The notes under the pieces: generated by a model
Database searches by the model: none
Told to the model about the DNA's origin: nothing
What the model saw: only the letters and a program-made list of their open reading frames with translations
Assembly (NCBI GenBank): GCA_000421085.1
Contig: ATWE01000001.1
Location: 124,001-188,000 of the forward strand
Length of the DNA stretch: 64,000 bases
Direction of reading: 5' to 3'
Source of the DNA: Ensifer sp. USDA 6670
GTDB lineage: Bacteria > Pseudomonadota > Alphaproteobacteria > Rhizobiales > Rhizobiaceae
Program-made: the position numbers and the translations under genes
Part shown: positions 43,854 to 52,667 of the stretch, one piece after another
Position numbering within the stretch: position 1 is the stretch's first letter
How the letters are laid out: the number at the start of each line of letters is the position of its first letter

Positions 43854-43882
43854 TTGACAATTACACTCATGTTTTCTTATGT
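43854..43882 (+). promoter_or_regulatory. shmR promoter with iron-responsive operator
   Basis: TTGACA (43854-43859), a 17-bp spacer and TTATGT (43877-43882) form a good promoter. TGACAATTACACTCA (43855-43869) within it fits TGA-N9-TCA, so an iron-loaded repressor would occlude the -35 region. The 5' untranslated region up to ATG 43995 is about 105 nt; reports on S. meliloti describe conserved motifs in this leader needed for HmuP-dependent expression (recalled). Confidence 0.7.
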
Positions 43883-43994
43883 GACGAAAATAAGGCGCAA
43901 CTAGGTCGCCTTGCCTGTTTCCCGCACTGCCCAGCCAGCCCTTGAGTTCGCCGCTCAACAGCAAGCCCGGCCAACACTTTCAAAGGACTGGTCC

Positions 43995-46214
43995 ATGCTC
44001 AACCGGCATCATCGCCTGGCGCTTTTGGCGTGCACGGCATTCGCCTCCTTCGCCGGGGCCACACTCACTCATGCGCAATCCACCGGGCAGCCGCAGGGCG
44101 CTGCCGAAAAGCAGGGACGCGTGACAGTATTGAAGCAGCTTTCCGTAAAGGGGGGCGGGAAGGAGGGCGTGGCAGATACGCCGCTCGCCTCACACGTCAC
44201 CGAAGAACACATCGATGACAACCAGGTGACAAGCTTCGAAGACCTGGGCAGAACGCTCGAGCCAGGTGTGTACTTCAATCGGGCCAACGGTAGCGTCAAC
44301 ATCCGCGGCCTCGACGGCCCACGCGTATTGACGACCATTGACGGCATCGCAATCCCGTTTCTCGATGATGGTGCACGGGATGCAGACGGAGGCACCGACA
44401 GCTTCGACTTCAATGAGTTGTCGAGCGTCGATATCGTGCGCGGGGCGGATTCGAGTCGTGCCGGTGGTGGCGCACTCGCCGGCGCAGTGGTTTTGCGCAC
44501 TCTCGATCCGGAAGATCTGATTGGCGAGGGAAAAAGCTGGGGTGGTATTTTTAAGTTCACCTATGACGGCGACGACGAGAGCCTTGGTGGCTCCGCTGCC
44601 GTGGCTGCGCGATATGACAACACTGCGATCTTGGTCCAGGGAGGCTATAGAAGAGGACACGAGCTCCAGACCAGCGGCGATAACGGCAGCTATGGATCCG
44701 CCCGGACGGAGGCTAACCCGGCAGATTTCGACCAGAAGAATATGCTTGTTAAAGTGAAGCAATACACGGACAGCGGACATAGCTTTACGCTGACCGGCGA
44801 ACGTTTCGATCGTGACAAAGACATCGATCTTCGGCGCGCGCAGACCGGTTCGTCCTATCGGCCGGGCGAGTGGAACGGCACTGAAGTCAACGAGCGCGAC
44901 CGCATCTCCCTGAACTACGAGTTCGAGGCCACGGATAACGGCGCGCTTTTCGATTCGGCCAATGCCGTGTTCTACTGGCAGGATCTCGTGCGTGAGAACG
45001 GAACGTACGGCACGCGGTACTCCAGACCAATCGGTGATTACCGGCGTCTGAGCGAAGTCGAGGATCGTGGTTTTGGTAGTGCCGGCTATATCGAAAAGGG
45101 TTTCGATTCCGGTTACTTCCACCACACGATTACGCTGGGCGGGGACTTCTACATCAATACGGTGACGCAATATTCATCCGGTAAGGACAACTGCGGGCCG
45201 GGGCCCTTCCCGCCGCGCGATTCGTGCAACTTCCTTCATACCAACCAGTCCGACATGCCCGATGTCGACAGCAAGCGTTTCGGCATTTTCGCTCAGGATG
45301 AGATAGCATTCGGAGAAACCGGTTTCTCCCTTACGCCTGGTCTTCGATACGACTGGTATGAGCATTCGCCGCAGGAAACCGCCGCCTACACACGTAATCC
45401 GAACTACAACGGTTTGCCCGGGGGACAGGATGCCGATGCCCTCTCGCCGAAGCTGCTCGCCAAATATCAGGCCGCAGATAACATCGAGCTATTTGCGCAA
45501 TGGGCGATGGCTTTCCGTGAGCCGGAGGCAACCGAGCTGTACCTCGATTACGGTGCACCGGGTACTTACCTCCGGCTCGGCAATCCGAACCTGAAGCCGG
45601 AAACGAGCAGTGGTATCGAGGTCGGTGCAAACATCGGCGACTCCGATTTCGGTGGCCGTATTACCGGATTCTACAATCGCTATCGCAATTTCATCGATTC
45701 TGTGGATGCACCGGTCCAGGATCCTATCAATTATCCGTTTGGCGTCACGCAGTATGTGAACCGCAATCGCGTGCAGATATCCGGTGTTGAACTCGCCGCT
45801 CACAAGGTCTTCGACTTCGGCGTGACTCTCCGGGGCTCTGTGACATATGCACGGGGAAAAGACCTGGGTACCAACGAGCGCCTCGGTTCCGTAGCGCCTC
45901 TTAAGGGTGTCCTTGCGATTGGCTATGAGGCCGAAACGTGGGGAACGGAACTCGCTATGATCGCAGCGAAGGAAGTATCGCATAAATCAGACGCCAGCTT
46001 CAGAGCCCCTGGTTACGGAATATTTGATCTCACCGCCTGGTGGAAGCCGGAAAAGGTCGAAGGATTGACGATGCGTGCTGGTATCTACAACCTGTTCGAC
46101 AAAGAATACTATGACGCGATTTCGGTCCGCGACGTGACGCCTCCGGCTGCGGGTAAAGCATTCTATTCCGAGCCTGGACGAACTTTCAAGTTTTCGTTGA
46201 CGCAGCGCTTCTAG
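43995..46214 (+). CDS. shmR: TonB-dependent outer-membrane heme receptor ShmR
   Basis: A 739-residue receptor: signal peptide to about residue 28 (THAQ), an N-terminal plug domain (EEHIDDNQVTSFEDLGRTLE; GSVNIRGLDGPRVLTTIDGI, about 55-175), then a 22-strand-type barrel ending in FKFSLTQRF with the terminal Phe needed for outer-membrane insertion. The heme-receptor motif NPNL is present (RLGNPNLKPETSSGIEVG), but FRAP reads FREP (AFREPEATELY) and no His lies between the two motifs. ATG 43995 is chosen because it starts the signal peptide. It is energised by TonB and regulated by iron and HmuP. Adjacent trpE(G) matches S. meliloti gene order (recalled). Confidence 0.9.
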   Translation: MLNRHHRLALLACTAFASFAGATLTHAQSTGQPQGAAEKQGRVTVLKQLSVKGGGKEGVADTPLASHVTEEHIDDNQVTSFEDLGRTLEPGVYFNRANGSVNIRGLDGPRVLTTIDGIAIPFLDDGARDADGGTDSFDFNELSSVDIVRGADSSRAGGGALAGAVVLRTLDPEDLIGEGKSWGGIFKFTYDGDDESLGGSAAVAARYDNTAILVQGGYRRGHELQTSGDNGSYGSARTEANPADFDQKNMLVKVKQYTDSGHSFTLTGERFDRDKDIDLRRAQTGSSYRPGEWNGTEVNERDRISLNYEFEATDNGALFDSANAVFYWQDLVRENGTYGTRYSRPIGDYRRLSEVEDRGFGSAGYIEKGFDSGYFHHTITLGGDFYINTVTQYSSGKDNCGPGPFPPRDSCNFLHTNQSDMPDVDSKRFGIFAQDEIAFGETGFSLTPGLRYDWYEHSPQETAAYTRNPNYNGLPGGQDADALSPKLLAKYQAADNIELFAQWAMAFREPEATELYLDYGAPGTYLRLGNPNLKPETSSGIEVGANIGDSDFGGRITGFYNRYRNFIDSVDAPVQDPINYPFGVTQYVNRNRVQISGVELAAHKVFDFGVTLRGSVTYARGKDLGTNERLGSVAPLKGVLAIGYEAETWGTELAMIAAKEVSHKSDASFRAPGYGIFDLTAWWKPEKVEGLTMRAGIYNLFDKEYYDAISVRDVTPPAAGKAFYSEPGRTFKFSLTQRF

Positions 46215-46236
46215 TGCGGTTCTCTCACGGCTGGAG

Positions 46237-46264
46237 GGCGGCCGCCGTGGCCGCCGTCATTTTT
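46237..46264 (+). terminator. Rho-independent terminator downstream of shmR
   Basis: GGCGGCC (46237-46243) pairs with GGCCGCC (46249-46255) around a 5-base loop and is followed by GTCA and five T (46260-46264). It lies 22 bp after the shmR stop. Confidence 0.7.
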
Positions 46265-46334
46265 GAAAGGGCTGCACAGGCCCGGAGCTTTTCCCGCTTG
46301 CGCGCCGTCGCAAGCCGCGCTAACACTTCCGCCC

Positions 46335-46379
46335 ATGGCAAACACGCAGAACATTTCGATCTGGTGGTGGGCTCGCTGA
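46335..46379 (+). CDS. trpL: Tryptophan leader peptide TrpL
   Basis: A 14-residue leader, [14 protein letters not shown], with three consecutive Trp codons, identical to what I recall for S. meliloti peTrpL. Ribosome stalling at the Trp codons when charged tRNA-Trp is scarce prevents formation of the terminator hairpin at 46416-46446. A -35-like CTTGCG (46297-46302) and -10-like CTAACA (46320-46325) place the transcription start at or next to the ATG, so the peptide is read from a leaderless mRNA. In S. meliloti the peptide also acts in trans on other mRNAs. Confidence 0.92.
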
Positions 46380-46446
46380 GGCGGCCTTGACCAGTCATGC
46401 GTGATTGAGAGATGGAGCCGCCCGGAGATTTCGAGGCGGCTTTTTT
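46335..46446 (+). ncRNA. trp attenuator / rnTrpL small RNA
   Basis: The leader transcript runs from the trpL start to the intrinsic terminator AGCCGCC-loop-GGCGGCT followed by T6 (stem 46416-46422 with 46435-46441). When tryptophan is plentiful transcription stops here, releasing a roughly 110-nt RNA known in S. meliloti as a trans-acting small RNA (rnTrpL, recalled). When it is scarce, transcription proceeds into trpE(G). Confidence 0.9.
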
Positions 46447-46493
46447 CGTATTCGGGCCGCGTGGAAAGACCGGGCTTTTACGGAGCGAGACGA

Positions 46494-48683
46494 ATGGCAG
46501 CGGTAATTCTGGAAGACGGCGCGGAGAGTTATACCACGAAGGGTGGCATCGTCGTCACCCGCAGGCGGCGTGAGGCATCCTACAGCGACGCGATCGCCGG
46601 TTATGTCGACAGGCTGGACGAACGCCGCGGCGCGGTCTTTTCCTCGAACTACGAATATCCCGGCCGCTACACCCGCTGGGACACTGCGGTGGTCGATCCG
46701 CCGCTTGCCATCTCCTCCTTCGGTCGCTCGCTCTGGATCGAAGCCTATAACGAGCGCGGCGAAGTGCTGCTGGCGCTGATCGCCGAGGATCTGAAGTCCG
46801 TTGCCGACATCACGCTCGGCTCGCTTGCCGCCCGCCGCCTCGATCTCACCATCAACGAGCCCGATCGCGTCTTCACCGAGGAAGAGCGGTCGAAGATGCC
46901 GACGGTCTTTACGGTTCTTCGCGCGGTGACGAACCTTTTCCACTCGGAGGACGACTCGAACCTCGGCCTCTATGGCGCCTTCGGCTACGACCTCGCCTTT
47001 CAGTTCGATGCGATCGAGCTGAAGCTTTCGCGTCCGGACGACCAGCGCGACATGGTTCTCTTCCTGCCGGACGAGATACTGGTGGTCGATCACTATGCGG
47101 CAAAGGCCTGGATCGACCGCTACGATTTCGCCAAGGATGATCTTTCGACCGAGGGCAAGTCAGCGGACATCGCTCCCGAGCCGTTCCGAAGCGTCGACAG
47201 CATCCCGCCGCACGGGGATCACCGCCCGGGCGAATATGCCGAGCTGGTCGTCAAGGCGAAGGAAAGCTTCCGTCGCGGCGATCTTTTCGAAGTGGTGCCG
47301 GGGCAGAAATTCTACGAGCGCTGCGAAAGCCGCCCGTCCGAGATTTCCAACCGGCTGAAGGCGATCAATCCGTCGCCCTATTCCTTCTTTATCAATCTCG
47401 GCAACCAGGAATATCTCGTCGGTGCTTCGCCGGAGATGTTCGTGCGCGTTTCCGGCCGGCGCATCGAGACCTGCCCGATCTCCGGTACGATCAAGCGCGG
47501 CGACGATCCGATCGCAGACAGCGAGCAGATCCTGAAGCTCTTGAACTCGAAGAAGGACGAGTCCGAACTGACCATGTGCTCGGATGTCGACCGCAACGAC
47601 AAGAGCCGGGTCTGCGTGCCGGGCTCGGTCAAGGTGATCGGCCGCCGTCAGATCGAGATGTATTCGCGGCTGATCCATACGGTCGATCACATCGAGGGGC
47701 GTCTGCGCGACGATATGGACGCCTTCGACGGGTTTCTCAGCCATGCCTGGGCGGTGACCGTTACCGGCGCGCCGAAGCTCTGGGCGATGCGCTTCATCGA
47801 GAGTCACGAGAAGAGCCCGCGTGCCTGGTACGGCGGCGCGATCGGCATGGTCGGCTTCAACGGCGACATGAATACCGGGCTGACCTTGCGTACCATCCGC
47901 ATCAAGGACGGGATCGCCGAGGTTAGGGCGGGTGCGACGCTGCTCTATGATTCCAATCCGGAAGAAGAAGAAGCCGAAACCGAACTGAAGGCCTCTGCCA
48001 TGATTGCAGCCATCCGCGACGCCAAGTCCGCAAACAGCGCCAAGTCCGCGCGCGATGTCGCCGCCGTCGGCGCCGGAGTCAGCATCCTGCTCGTCGATCA
48101 CGAGGACAGCTTCGTCCATACCCTGGCGAACTATTTCCGCCAGACCGGCGCGTCCGTCACCACCGTACGCACGCCGGTGGCCGAGGAAATTTTCGACCGG
48201 GTCAAGCCGGACCTCGTCGTACTTTCGCCCGGACCCGGCACCCCGAAGGATTTCGACTGCAAGGCGACGATCAAGAAGGCGCGGGCGCGGGACCTGCCGG
48301 TCTTCGGCGTCTGCCTGGGGCTGCAGGCGCTCGCGGAGGCCTATGGCGGCGACCTTCGTCAGCTGGCGATCCCGATGCATGGGAAGCCCTCACGCATTCG
48401 CGTGCTCGAACCCGGCATCGTCTTCTCCGGCCTCGGCAAGGAGGTGACGGTCGGGCGCTATCATTCGATTTTCGCCGATCCGTCCAACCTGCCGCGCGAA
48501 TTCGTGATCACGGCCGAAAGCGAAGATGGTACGATCATGGGCATCGAACACAGCAAGGAGCCGGTGGCGGCCGTGCAGTTCCATCCGGAATCGATCATGA
48601 CGCTCGGCGGCGACGCCGGCATGCGGATGATCGAGAACGTGGTTGCCCATCTTGCCAAACGGGCGAAGACCAAGGCAGCCTGA
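46494..48683 (+). CDS. trpE(G): Fused anthranilate synthase TrpE(G)
   Basis: A 729-residue fusion starting at ATG 46494. The TrpE part (to about 510) has the chorismate-enzyme motifs [57 protein letters not shown] and the C-terminal [20 protein letters not shown]. The TrpG part (about 530-720) is a class I glutamine amidotransferase with [20 protein letters not shown], the nucleophile Cys in [17 protein letters not shown], and [16 protein letters not shown] containing the catalytic His-x-Glu. It makes anthranilate from chorismate and glutamine. The fusion is characteristic of rhizobia. Regulated by the trpL attenuator 50-160 bp upstream. Confidence 0.97.
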   Translation: MAAVILEDGAESYTTKGGIVVTRRRREASYSDAIAGYVDRLDERRGAVFSSNYEYPGRYTRWDTAVVDPPLAISSFGRSLWIEAYNERGEVLLALIAEDLKSVADITLGSLAARRLDLTINEPDRVFTEEERSKMPTVFTVLRAVTNLFHSEDDSNLGLYGAFGYDLAFQFDAIELKLSRPDDQRDMVLFLPDEILVVDHYAAKAWIDRYDFAKDDLSTEGKSADIAPEPFRSVDSIPPHGDHRPGEYAELVVKAKESFRRGDLFEVVPGQKFYERCESRPSEISNRLKAINPSPYSFFINLGNQEYLVGASPEMFVRVSGRRIETCPISGTIKRGDDPIADSEQILKLLNSKKDESELTMCSDVDRNDKSRVCVPGSVKVIGRRQIEMYSRLIHTVDHIEGRLRDDMDAFDGFLSHAWAVTVTGAPKLWAMRFIESHEKSPRAWYGGAIGMVGFNGDMNTGLTLRTIRIKDGIAEVRAGATLLYDSNPEEEEAETELKASAMIAAIRDAKSANSAKSARDVAAVGAGVSILLVDHEDSFVHTLANYFRQTGASVTTVRTPVAEEIFDRVKPDLVVLSPGPGTPKDFDCKATIKKARARDLPVFGVCLGLQALAEAYGGDLRQLAIPMHGKPSRIRVLEPGIVFSGLGKEVTVGRYHSIFADPSNLPREFVITAESEDGTIMGIEHSKEPVAAVQFHPESIMTLGGDAGMRMIENVVAHLAKRAKTKAA

Positions 48684-48795
48684 CCTCCCTCGCGTCGGCT
48701 GTATCGGCTCGAGGCATTCGATCGTTTGACAAGCGGCGCGTAATCGCCCATATGGCGCCCATGATCCGCCTGCGCGAAAACCCGCGCGGGCGGTT

Positions 48796-48839
48796 TTGCA
48801 TTTGAATGGCCTTGCATCTGCAACTCGTTTGCATCTGCA
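48796..48839. repeat. Tandem TTGCATCTG repeats upstream of the cation exporter
   Basis: TTGCATCTGCA occurs at 48812-48822 and 48829-48839, with a degenerate copy TTGCATTTG at 48796-48804; start positions are 16 and 17 bp apart. The last copy ends at the ribosome-binding AGGAGG of the exporter gene. They may bind a regulator or form an RNA leader structure. The region also includes a short AAAACC/GGTTTT hairpin (48777-48797). Confidence 0.5.
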
Positions 48840-48851
48840 GGAGGAATGACG

Positions 48852-49772
48852 ATGACCGGAACCGACAATAGAACCATCTTGCGACTCGCCTTCTGGGGCA
48901 TCCCCCTGTCGCTGGGCGTGATGGGCCTGAAGATGCTGGCCTGGTGGGTGACGGGCTCGGTGGCGCTCCTGTCCGACGGGCTGGAATCCTCCGTCAACGT
49001 GGTCGCCGCGGTGATCGCCTATGCGATGATCGGCTATGCGGCGAAGCCGGCCGATGCCGACCACCCCTTCGGGCATCACAAGGCGGAATATTTCTCCGCA
49101 GTCATCGAAGGCGTACTGATCGTCCTGGCAGCGTTGCTGATTATCTGGGAAGCCATCCCTGAAATGATGGCACCGGTGCTCCTGAGTGCACCGACGCTAG
49201 GCCTCGCCATCAACTTTGCTGCCGGCGTCGTCAATGCGATCTGGGCTTATGTGCTTATCCGCGCGGGCAGCCGCCATCGCTCGCCGGCCTTGAGTGCGGA
49301 CGGTCAACACATTCTCTCGGATGTCGTGACCTCCGTTGGCGTGCTCGTCGGCCTTCTTCTTGCCATCGCCACGGGCTACGCGATCCTGGATCCGCTGCTC
49401 GCCGTCATCGTCGCGGGCAATATCCTCTTCCAGGGCTGGAAGGTCATTTCGCGTTCCGTCGACGGGCTGATGGACAAGGCGGTCCCGGCGGACGAGGAGG
49501 AGGCGATCAAGGCGGCGATCGCGGCCAATGCCGGCGGGTCTCTTGGGGTCCACGACCTGAAGACGCGTCAGGCGGGCCCGGCGATCTTCGTGGATTTCCA
49601 TATGGTCGTGCCGGAGGCGATGCCGGTGGGTGACGCGCACGATATCTGCGACCGGATCGAGGATGCGATTCGCGTCGTGCATCCGGGCGCGGGGATAGCC
49701 ATTCACGTCGAACCGGAAGGCGAAAAGGCGCACGGGGTGCGCGTTAAAGTTAGTGGAGCATCACGGAAATGA
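48852..49772 (+). CDS. Cation diffusion facilitator (CDF) exporter, YiiP/EmfA-like
   Basis: A 306-residue exporter with six membrane helices and a C-terminal cytoplasmic domain (about 210-300, [40 protein letters not shown]). [17 protein letters not shown] and the helix-5 metal motif HILSDVVTS (HxxxD) are typical; the helix-2 motif reads ESSVN (ExxxN) instead of HxxxD or DxxxD. ATG 48852 is chosen for its spacing to AGGAGG. In S. meliloti the gene next to trpE(G) is reported to export Mn2+ (recalled). Its stop overlaps the queF start. Confidence 0.88.
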   Translation: MTGTDNRTILRLAFWGIPLSLGVMGLKMLAWWVTGSVALLSDGLESSVNVVAAVIAYAMIGYAAKPADADHPFGHHKAEYFSAVIEGVLIVLAALLIIWEAIPEMMAPVLLSAPTLGLAINFAAGVVNAIWAYVLIRAGSRHRSPALSADGQHILSDVVTSVGVLVGLLLAIATGYAILDPLLAVIVAGNILFQGWKVISRSVDGLMDKAVPADEEEAIKAAIAANAGGSLGVHDLKTRQAGPAIFVDFHMVVPEAMPVGDAHDICDRIEDAIRVVHPGAGIAIHVEPEGEKAHGVRVKVSGASRK

Positions 49773-50233
49773 GCAAGACGGACGTATCGGGACTTTCACA
49801 ACTGGGGGCGAAGGTCGATCTGCCCCAAAGCCCGGAAGCGGCGGTGCTCGAAAGAGTGCCGAGCGGGCATGGCGGCACGGATTTCGTCGTCCGCTTCACG
49901 GCGCCGGAGTTCACCTCGCTTTGCCCGATGACCGGGCAGCCTGACTTCGCGCACATCGTCATCGACTACGTGCCGGACGGCTGGCTGGTCGAGTCGAAAT
50001 CGCTCAAGCTGTTCCTGCATTCGTTCCGCAACCACGGCGCTTTCCACGAGGATTGCACGATCGAGATCGCCAAGCGGCTGGTTTCGCTGCTTTCGCCGAA
50101 GTGGCTACGGATCGGCGCCTACTGGTATCCTCGCGGCGGAATCCCGATCGACGTCTTCTGGCAGACCGGAAACCCGCCGGAGGGCGTCTGGCTGCCCGAT
50201 CAGGGCGTGCCGACCTATCGCGGACGCGGATGA
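49769..50233 (+). CDS. queF: NADPH-dependent 7-cyano-7-deazaguanine reductase QueF
   Basis: A 154-residue unimodular QueF. The catalytic Cys is in [20 protein letters not shown], the QueF motif [20 protein letters not shown] follows, and the C-terminal part [19 protein letters not shown] completes the tunnel-fold. It reduces preQ0 to preQ1 for queuosine in tRNA. The start overlaps the CDF stop by 4 bp (ATGA), so both proteins come from one mRNA. No preQ1 riboswitch is evident upstream of either gene. Confidence 0.95.
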   Translation: MSKTDVSGLSQLGAKVDLPQSPEAAVLERVPSGHGGTDFVVRFTAPEFTSLCPMTGQPDFAHIVIDYVPDGWLVESKSLKLFLHSFRNHGAFHEDCTIEIAKRLVSLLSPKWLRIGAYWYPRGGIPIDVFWQTGNPPEGVWLPDQGVPTYRGRG

Positions 50234-50356
50234 TGGCGTCTGCCGGCTTGCAAGCGCGGTTTCATGAGCAGGCGCTTTCTCCTTGGTAACGCTCGCGAAA
50301 GCCGGGGTTGGACCCGCTGATTGGGGATGAGCCCCCACCGCTTCAGGCGGATTGAC

Positions 50357-50845
50357 CTATTGTTCAAGCCGAAGTGCTTTCGACAGGCCGATCTTTTCCA
50401 GTTCGGTCTGGAGTATCGGGTCGAAAGCGACCTTCCTCCAAAGCACTCGGTAGCCGAGATGCTGATAGAGCTGAAGCGCCCGCTCGTTGCGGGCCGCCAC
50501 CTGGATTGCAGCTTGCCTGTATCCGCGCTCGGCGATTTGCGCTTCAAGCGCCTTTATGAGGGCCGATCCGGCGCCCCGTCCTTCGAAGGCCGGGGCCACC
50601 CAGATATCGCTGATGACGTCGTCTTCGTTCTCGCTGGCGCCGAGGCCGGCAGGTGCTCCCCCGACTTCAGCGACGAGGATGCGAGGCCCCAGTTCGCGCA
50701 CGAACGGCAGGAACGGATTGGTCTGTTCGGTGGCCTCCGCAACATGTGCCGACACAAGCGGCCTTATGCCTTTGCGCCAGGCTGCAAGGCCGATTTGAGC
50801 GAGAACGTCCGCCTCGTGCGGCAGCGCGGAGCGAACCAGCATCAT
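50357..50845 (-). CDS. GNAT family N-acetyltransferase
   Basis: A 162-residue acetyltransferase with the acetyl-CoA motif A: DDVISDIWVAPAFEGRGAGS followed by ALIKALEAQIAERG (about residues 74-108), then IQVAARNERALQLYQHLGYR. The substrate cannot be inferred. The ATG overlaps the stop of the HupE/UreJ-like gene by 4 bp, so the two are co-translated. Confidence 0.88.
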   Translation of the reverse strand: MMLVRSALPHEADVLAQIGLAAWRKGIRPLVSAHVAEATEQTNPFLPFVRELGPRILVAEVGGAPAGLGASENEDDVISDIWVAPAFEGRGAGSALIKALEAQIAERGYRQAAIQVAARNERALQLYQHLGYRVLWRKVAFDPILQTELEKIGLSKALRLEQ

Positions 50846-51420
50846 CCGAAGATCAAGGCTGCGCCGGCTATAGCCGTTAAGCCGCCGAGAAGACGAGTGA
50901 CGACGCCGCGGTTCGCAAGCCGGGCGAGCCCGATGCCGAGACCGATGCCCGCCAGGTGCAGAAGAGCGGTCGAGGTCACGAAACCTGCTGCGAACGACCA
51001 GGCGCCGGCCGATCCCAACTCTCCGCCGTGGGCATGGCCATGGAAGAGCGCGAAGGCCGCGACGATGGCTGCAGCCGCTGCCGCGTCAAGCCGGGCGGCA
51101 ATGGCGACGACCAGGCCGAGTGCCACGACGGAGGCGAGGATGGCTGGTTCGACAAAGGGCAGGGGAGCGCCCGCGTGGGCGAGGATGAAGCCGAGCACCA
51201 TAGTCGCGACGAAGGCGGCCGGCACGCTCCACAGCGCCCTGCCGCCTATCTGAGCCGCCCAAAGGCCGACGGCGATCATCGCAAGGACGTGGTCGGCTCC
51301 GAACAGCGGATGCGAAAGGCCCGCCATCAGCGACCCGTGTTCGGCTGGATCGAGATGGGCGAAGGCCGGCGCGGAGGAGCCGGCGAGGAGCGCGGCTGCG
51401 AGGAGGACGGATTTCTTCAT
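50842..51420 (-). CDS. HupE/UreJ family membrane protein (probable Ni/Co permease)
   Basis: A 192-residue protein beginning at ATG 51420 with a signal-like N-terminus (KKSVLLAAALLAGSSAPAFA). About six membrane helices follow, with the family's N-terminal HPLFGADHVLAMIAVGLWAA (the HPxxGxDH motif) and AFALFHGHAHGGEL. HupE/UreJ proteins import Ni2+ or Co2+ for hydrogenase or urease. No hydrogenase or urease genes lie nearby, so it may be an orphan metal importer, expressed with the GNAT protein. Confidence 0.9.
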   Translation of the reverse strand: MKKSVLLAAALLAGSSAPAFAHLDPAEHGSLMAGLSHPLFGADHVLAMIAVGLWAAQIGGRALWSVPAAFVATMVLGFILAHAGAPLPFVEPAILASVVALGLVVAIAARLDAAAAAAIVAAFALFHGHAHGGELGSAGAWSFAAGFVTSTALLHLAGIGLGIGLARLANRGVVTRLLGGLTAIAGAALIFG

Positions 51421-51620
51421 TCTGGGCCCCAATACAGTCATTGATGATGACCCGCTGATCTTATTGGGCTTCGACCGGCTGTCCATACGTCATTTGGCGG
51501 GACCTGTTTACCATCATGCCGAGGCCGGCAGTTCGAACCGTGTTAACGCCGCCGTTTGCATTGTTTTCGCCGTCGAGTCGCATTATCTGGTTGGAAGACA
51601 TTTCATGAGGAGTCCGAAGA

Positions 51621-52208
51621 ATGCGGAACGACGACGACCAGGAAGAAAAGAAGACCGAATTGCCCTTGGGCAAGGAGACGGAGGCGAACCTTTTCAAGTC
51701 GCGTTCGATTTTCATTTACGGAACCATCACCCAGGAACTCGCGCAGAAGGTCTGCTCGCAGCTCGTAGCGCTTGCCGCGGCCAGCGACGACGATATCCGC
51801 CTCTTCGTCAACTCGCCGGGCGGTCACGTCGAATCCGGCGACAGCATCCACGACATGATCAAGTTCGTGAAGCCGAAGGTCTGGACGATCGGCACCGGCT
51901 GGGTCGCGTCCGCCGGCGCGCTCATCTATGTCGCCGCGCCGAAGGAGCAGCGCCTGTGCCTGCCGAACACCCGCTTCCTGCTGCACCAACCCTCGGGCGG
52001 CACGCGCGGCATGGCTTCCGACATCGAGATCCAGGCGCGCGAGATCATCAAGATGAATGAGCGTCTGAACCGGATCTTCTCAGAAGCGACCGGACAGCCG
52101 GTCGACAAGATCGCCAAGGACACGGATCGCGATTACTGGCTCGGTGCGGAAGAGGCGAAGGCCTACGGTCTCGTTTCGCGCATCGTCACGTCCATCGCGG
52201 AGATCTAG
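51621..52208 (+). CDS. ClpP-like serine protease (orphan paralogue)
   Basis: A 195-residue ClpP/TepA-fold protease. The catalytic triad is intact: Ser97 in [12 protein letters not shown], His122 in [12 protein letters not shown] and Asp171 in [10 protein letters not shown]. The oxyanion-hole strand [19 protein letters not shown] is also conserved. The sequence differs from housekeeping ClpP (for example VASAGA in place of the usual AASMGA) and begins with an acidic/charged tail. No clpX or other ATPase gene adjoins. A good GAGGAG ribosome-binding sequence precedes ATG 51621. It may be one of the secondary ClpP paralogues of rhizobia. Confidence 0.9.
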   Translation: MRNDDDQEEKKTELPLGKETEANLFKSRSIFIYGTITQELAQKVCSQLVALAAASDDDIRLFVNSPGGHVESGDSIHDMIKFVKPKVWTIGTGWVASAGALIYVAAPKEQRLCLPNTRFLLHQPSGGTRGMASDIEIQAREIIKMNERLNRIFSEATGQPVDKIAKDTDRDYWLGAEEAKAYGLVSRIVTSIAEI

Positions 52209-52215
52209 CGCGTCC

Positions 52216-52310
52216 GCCCCTCATCCGCCGGCCGGTTCCTTCTCCCTGAAGCGGGGCGAAGGGACTCGCGGCGCCGCCTCATTCCCCTTTCCCCCGCGCG
52301 CGGGGAAGGG
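52216..52310. repeat. RIME-type palindromic sequence after the clpP-like gene
   Basis: GCCCCTCATCCGCCGGCCGG is followed by a TTCCTTCTCCCTG...GCGAAGGGA stem and then CCCCTTTCCCCCGCG / CGCGGGGAAGGG (52283-52310). It resembles the cluster at 42758 and occupies the gap between the ClpP-like gene and the leuA leader. Confidence 0.6.
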
Positions 52311-52344
52311 CTGGTCCTCGGATTAACCCGAGGAGAGGGCACTC

Positions 52345-52373
52345 TTGCTCCCTTTTACCAAGCCGTGTATAGG
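52345..52373 (+). promoter_or_regulatory. Promoter of the leuL-leuA transcript
   Basis: TTGCTC (52345-52350), 17 bp and TATAGG (52368-52373) make a promoter whose start point, about 7 bp downstream of the -10, coincides with the leuL ATG at 52381. There is no Shine-Dalgarno sequence before that ATG. Confidence 0.55.
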
Positions 52374-52380
52374 CTTTTCC

Positions 52381-52506
52381 ATGACCAAGGCTGACGCACA
52401 CAAGATCGTAGCGATCTTTTCCGGACACGATGCCAATCGTGCTCCTGCGCGCGCCTTCGCCTCCCTTCTTCTTCTCGGCCTTATCCGCGGTTGCCGGGTT
52501 CGCTGA
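52381..52506 (+). CDS. leuL: Leucine leader peptide LeuL
   Basis: A 41-residue open frame upstream of leuA with four consecutive Leu codons, then Gly-Leu: the segment FASLLLLGLIRGCRVR ends it. It sits where an attenuation leader would be, 160 bp before leuA. The stop overlaps a hairpin, GAGGAGC (52505-52511) paired with GCTCCTC (52543-52549), that may belong to the attenuator; I cannot see a terminator with a T-run, so termination could be Rho-assisted or depend on another fold. The predicted transcription start lies at the ATG, making it leaderless like trpL. Confidence 0.72.
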   Translation: MTKADAHKIVAIFSGHDANRAPARAFASLLLLGLIRGCRVR

Positions 52507-52667
52507 GGAGCGCCCGGCGGCCGAAAAGCCTTGCCGGCACCTGCTCCTCGAAATCCAGAAAAGCTGAACCAAATCGCGCGGCCCCCGCGGCATCGCCATC
52601 GCAATGTCCCGAATGATCGGCTATTGCATGCGGCAGGCTACGCTCCAGTGACGAAGAGAAGCTGCAC

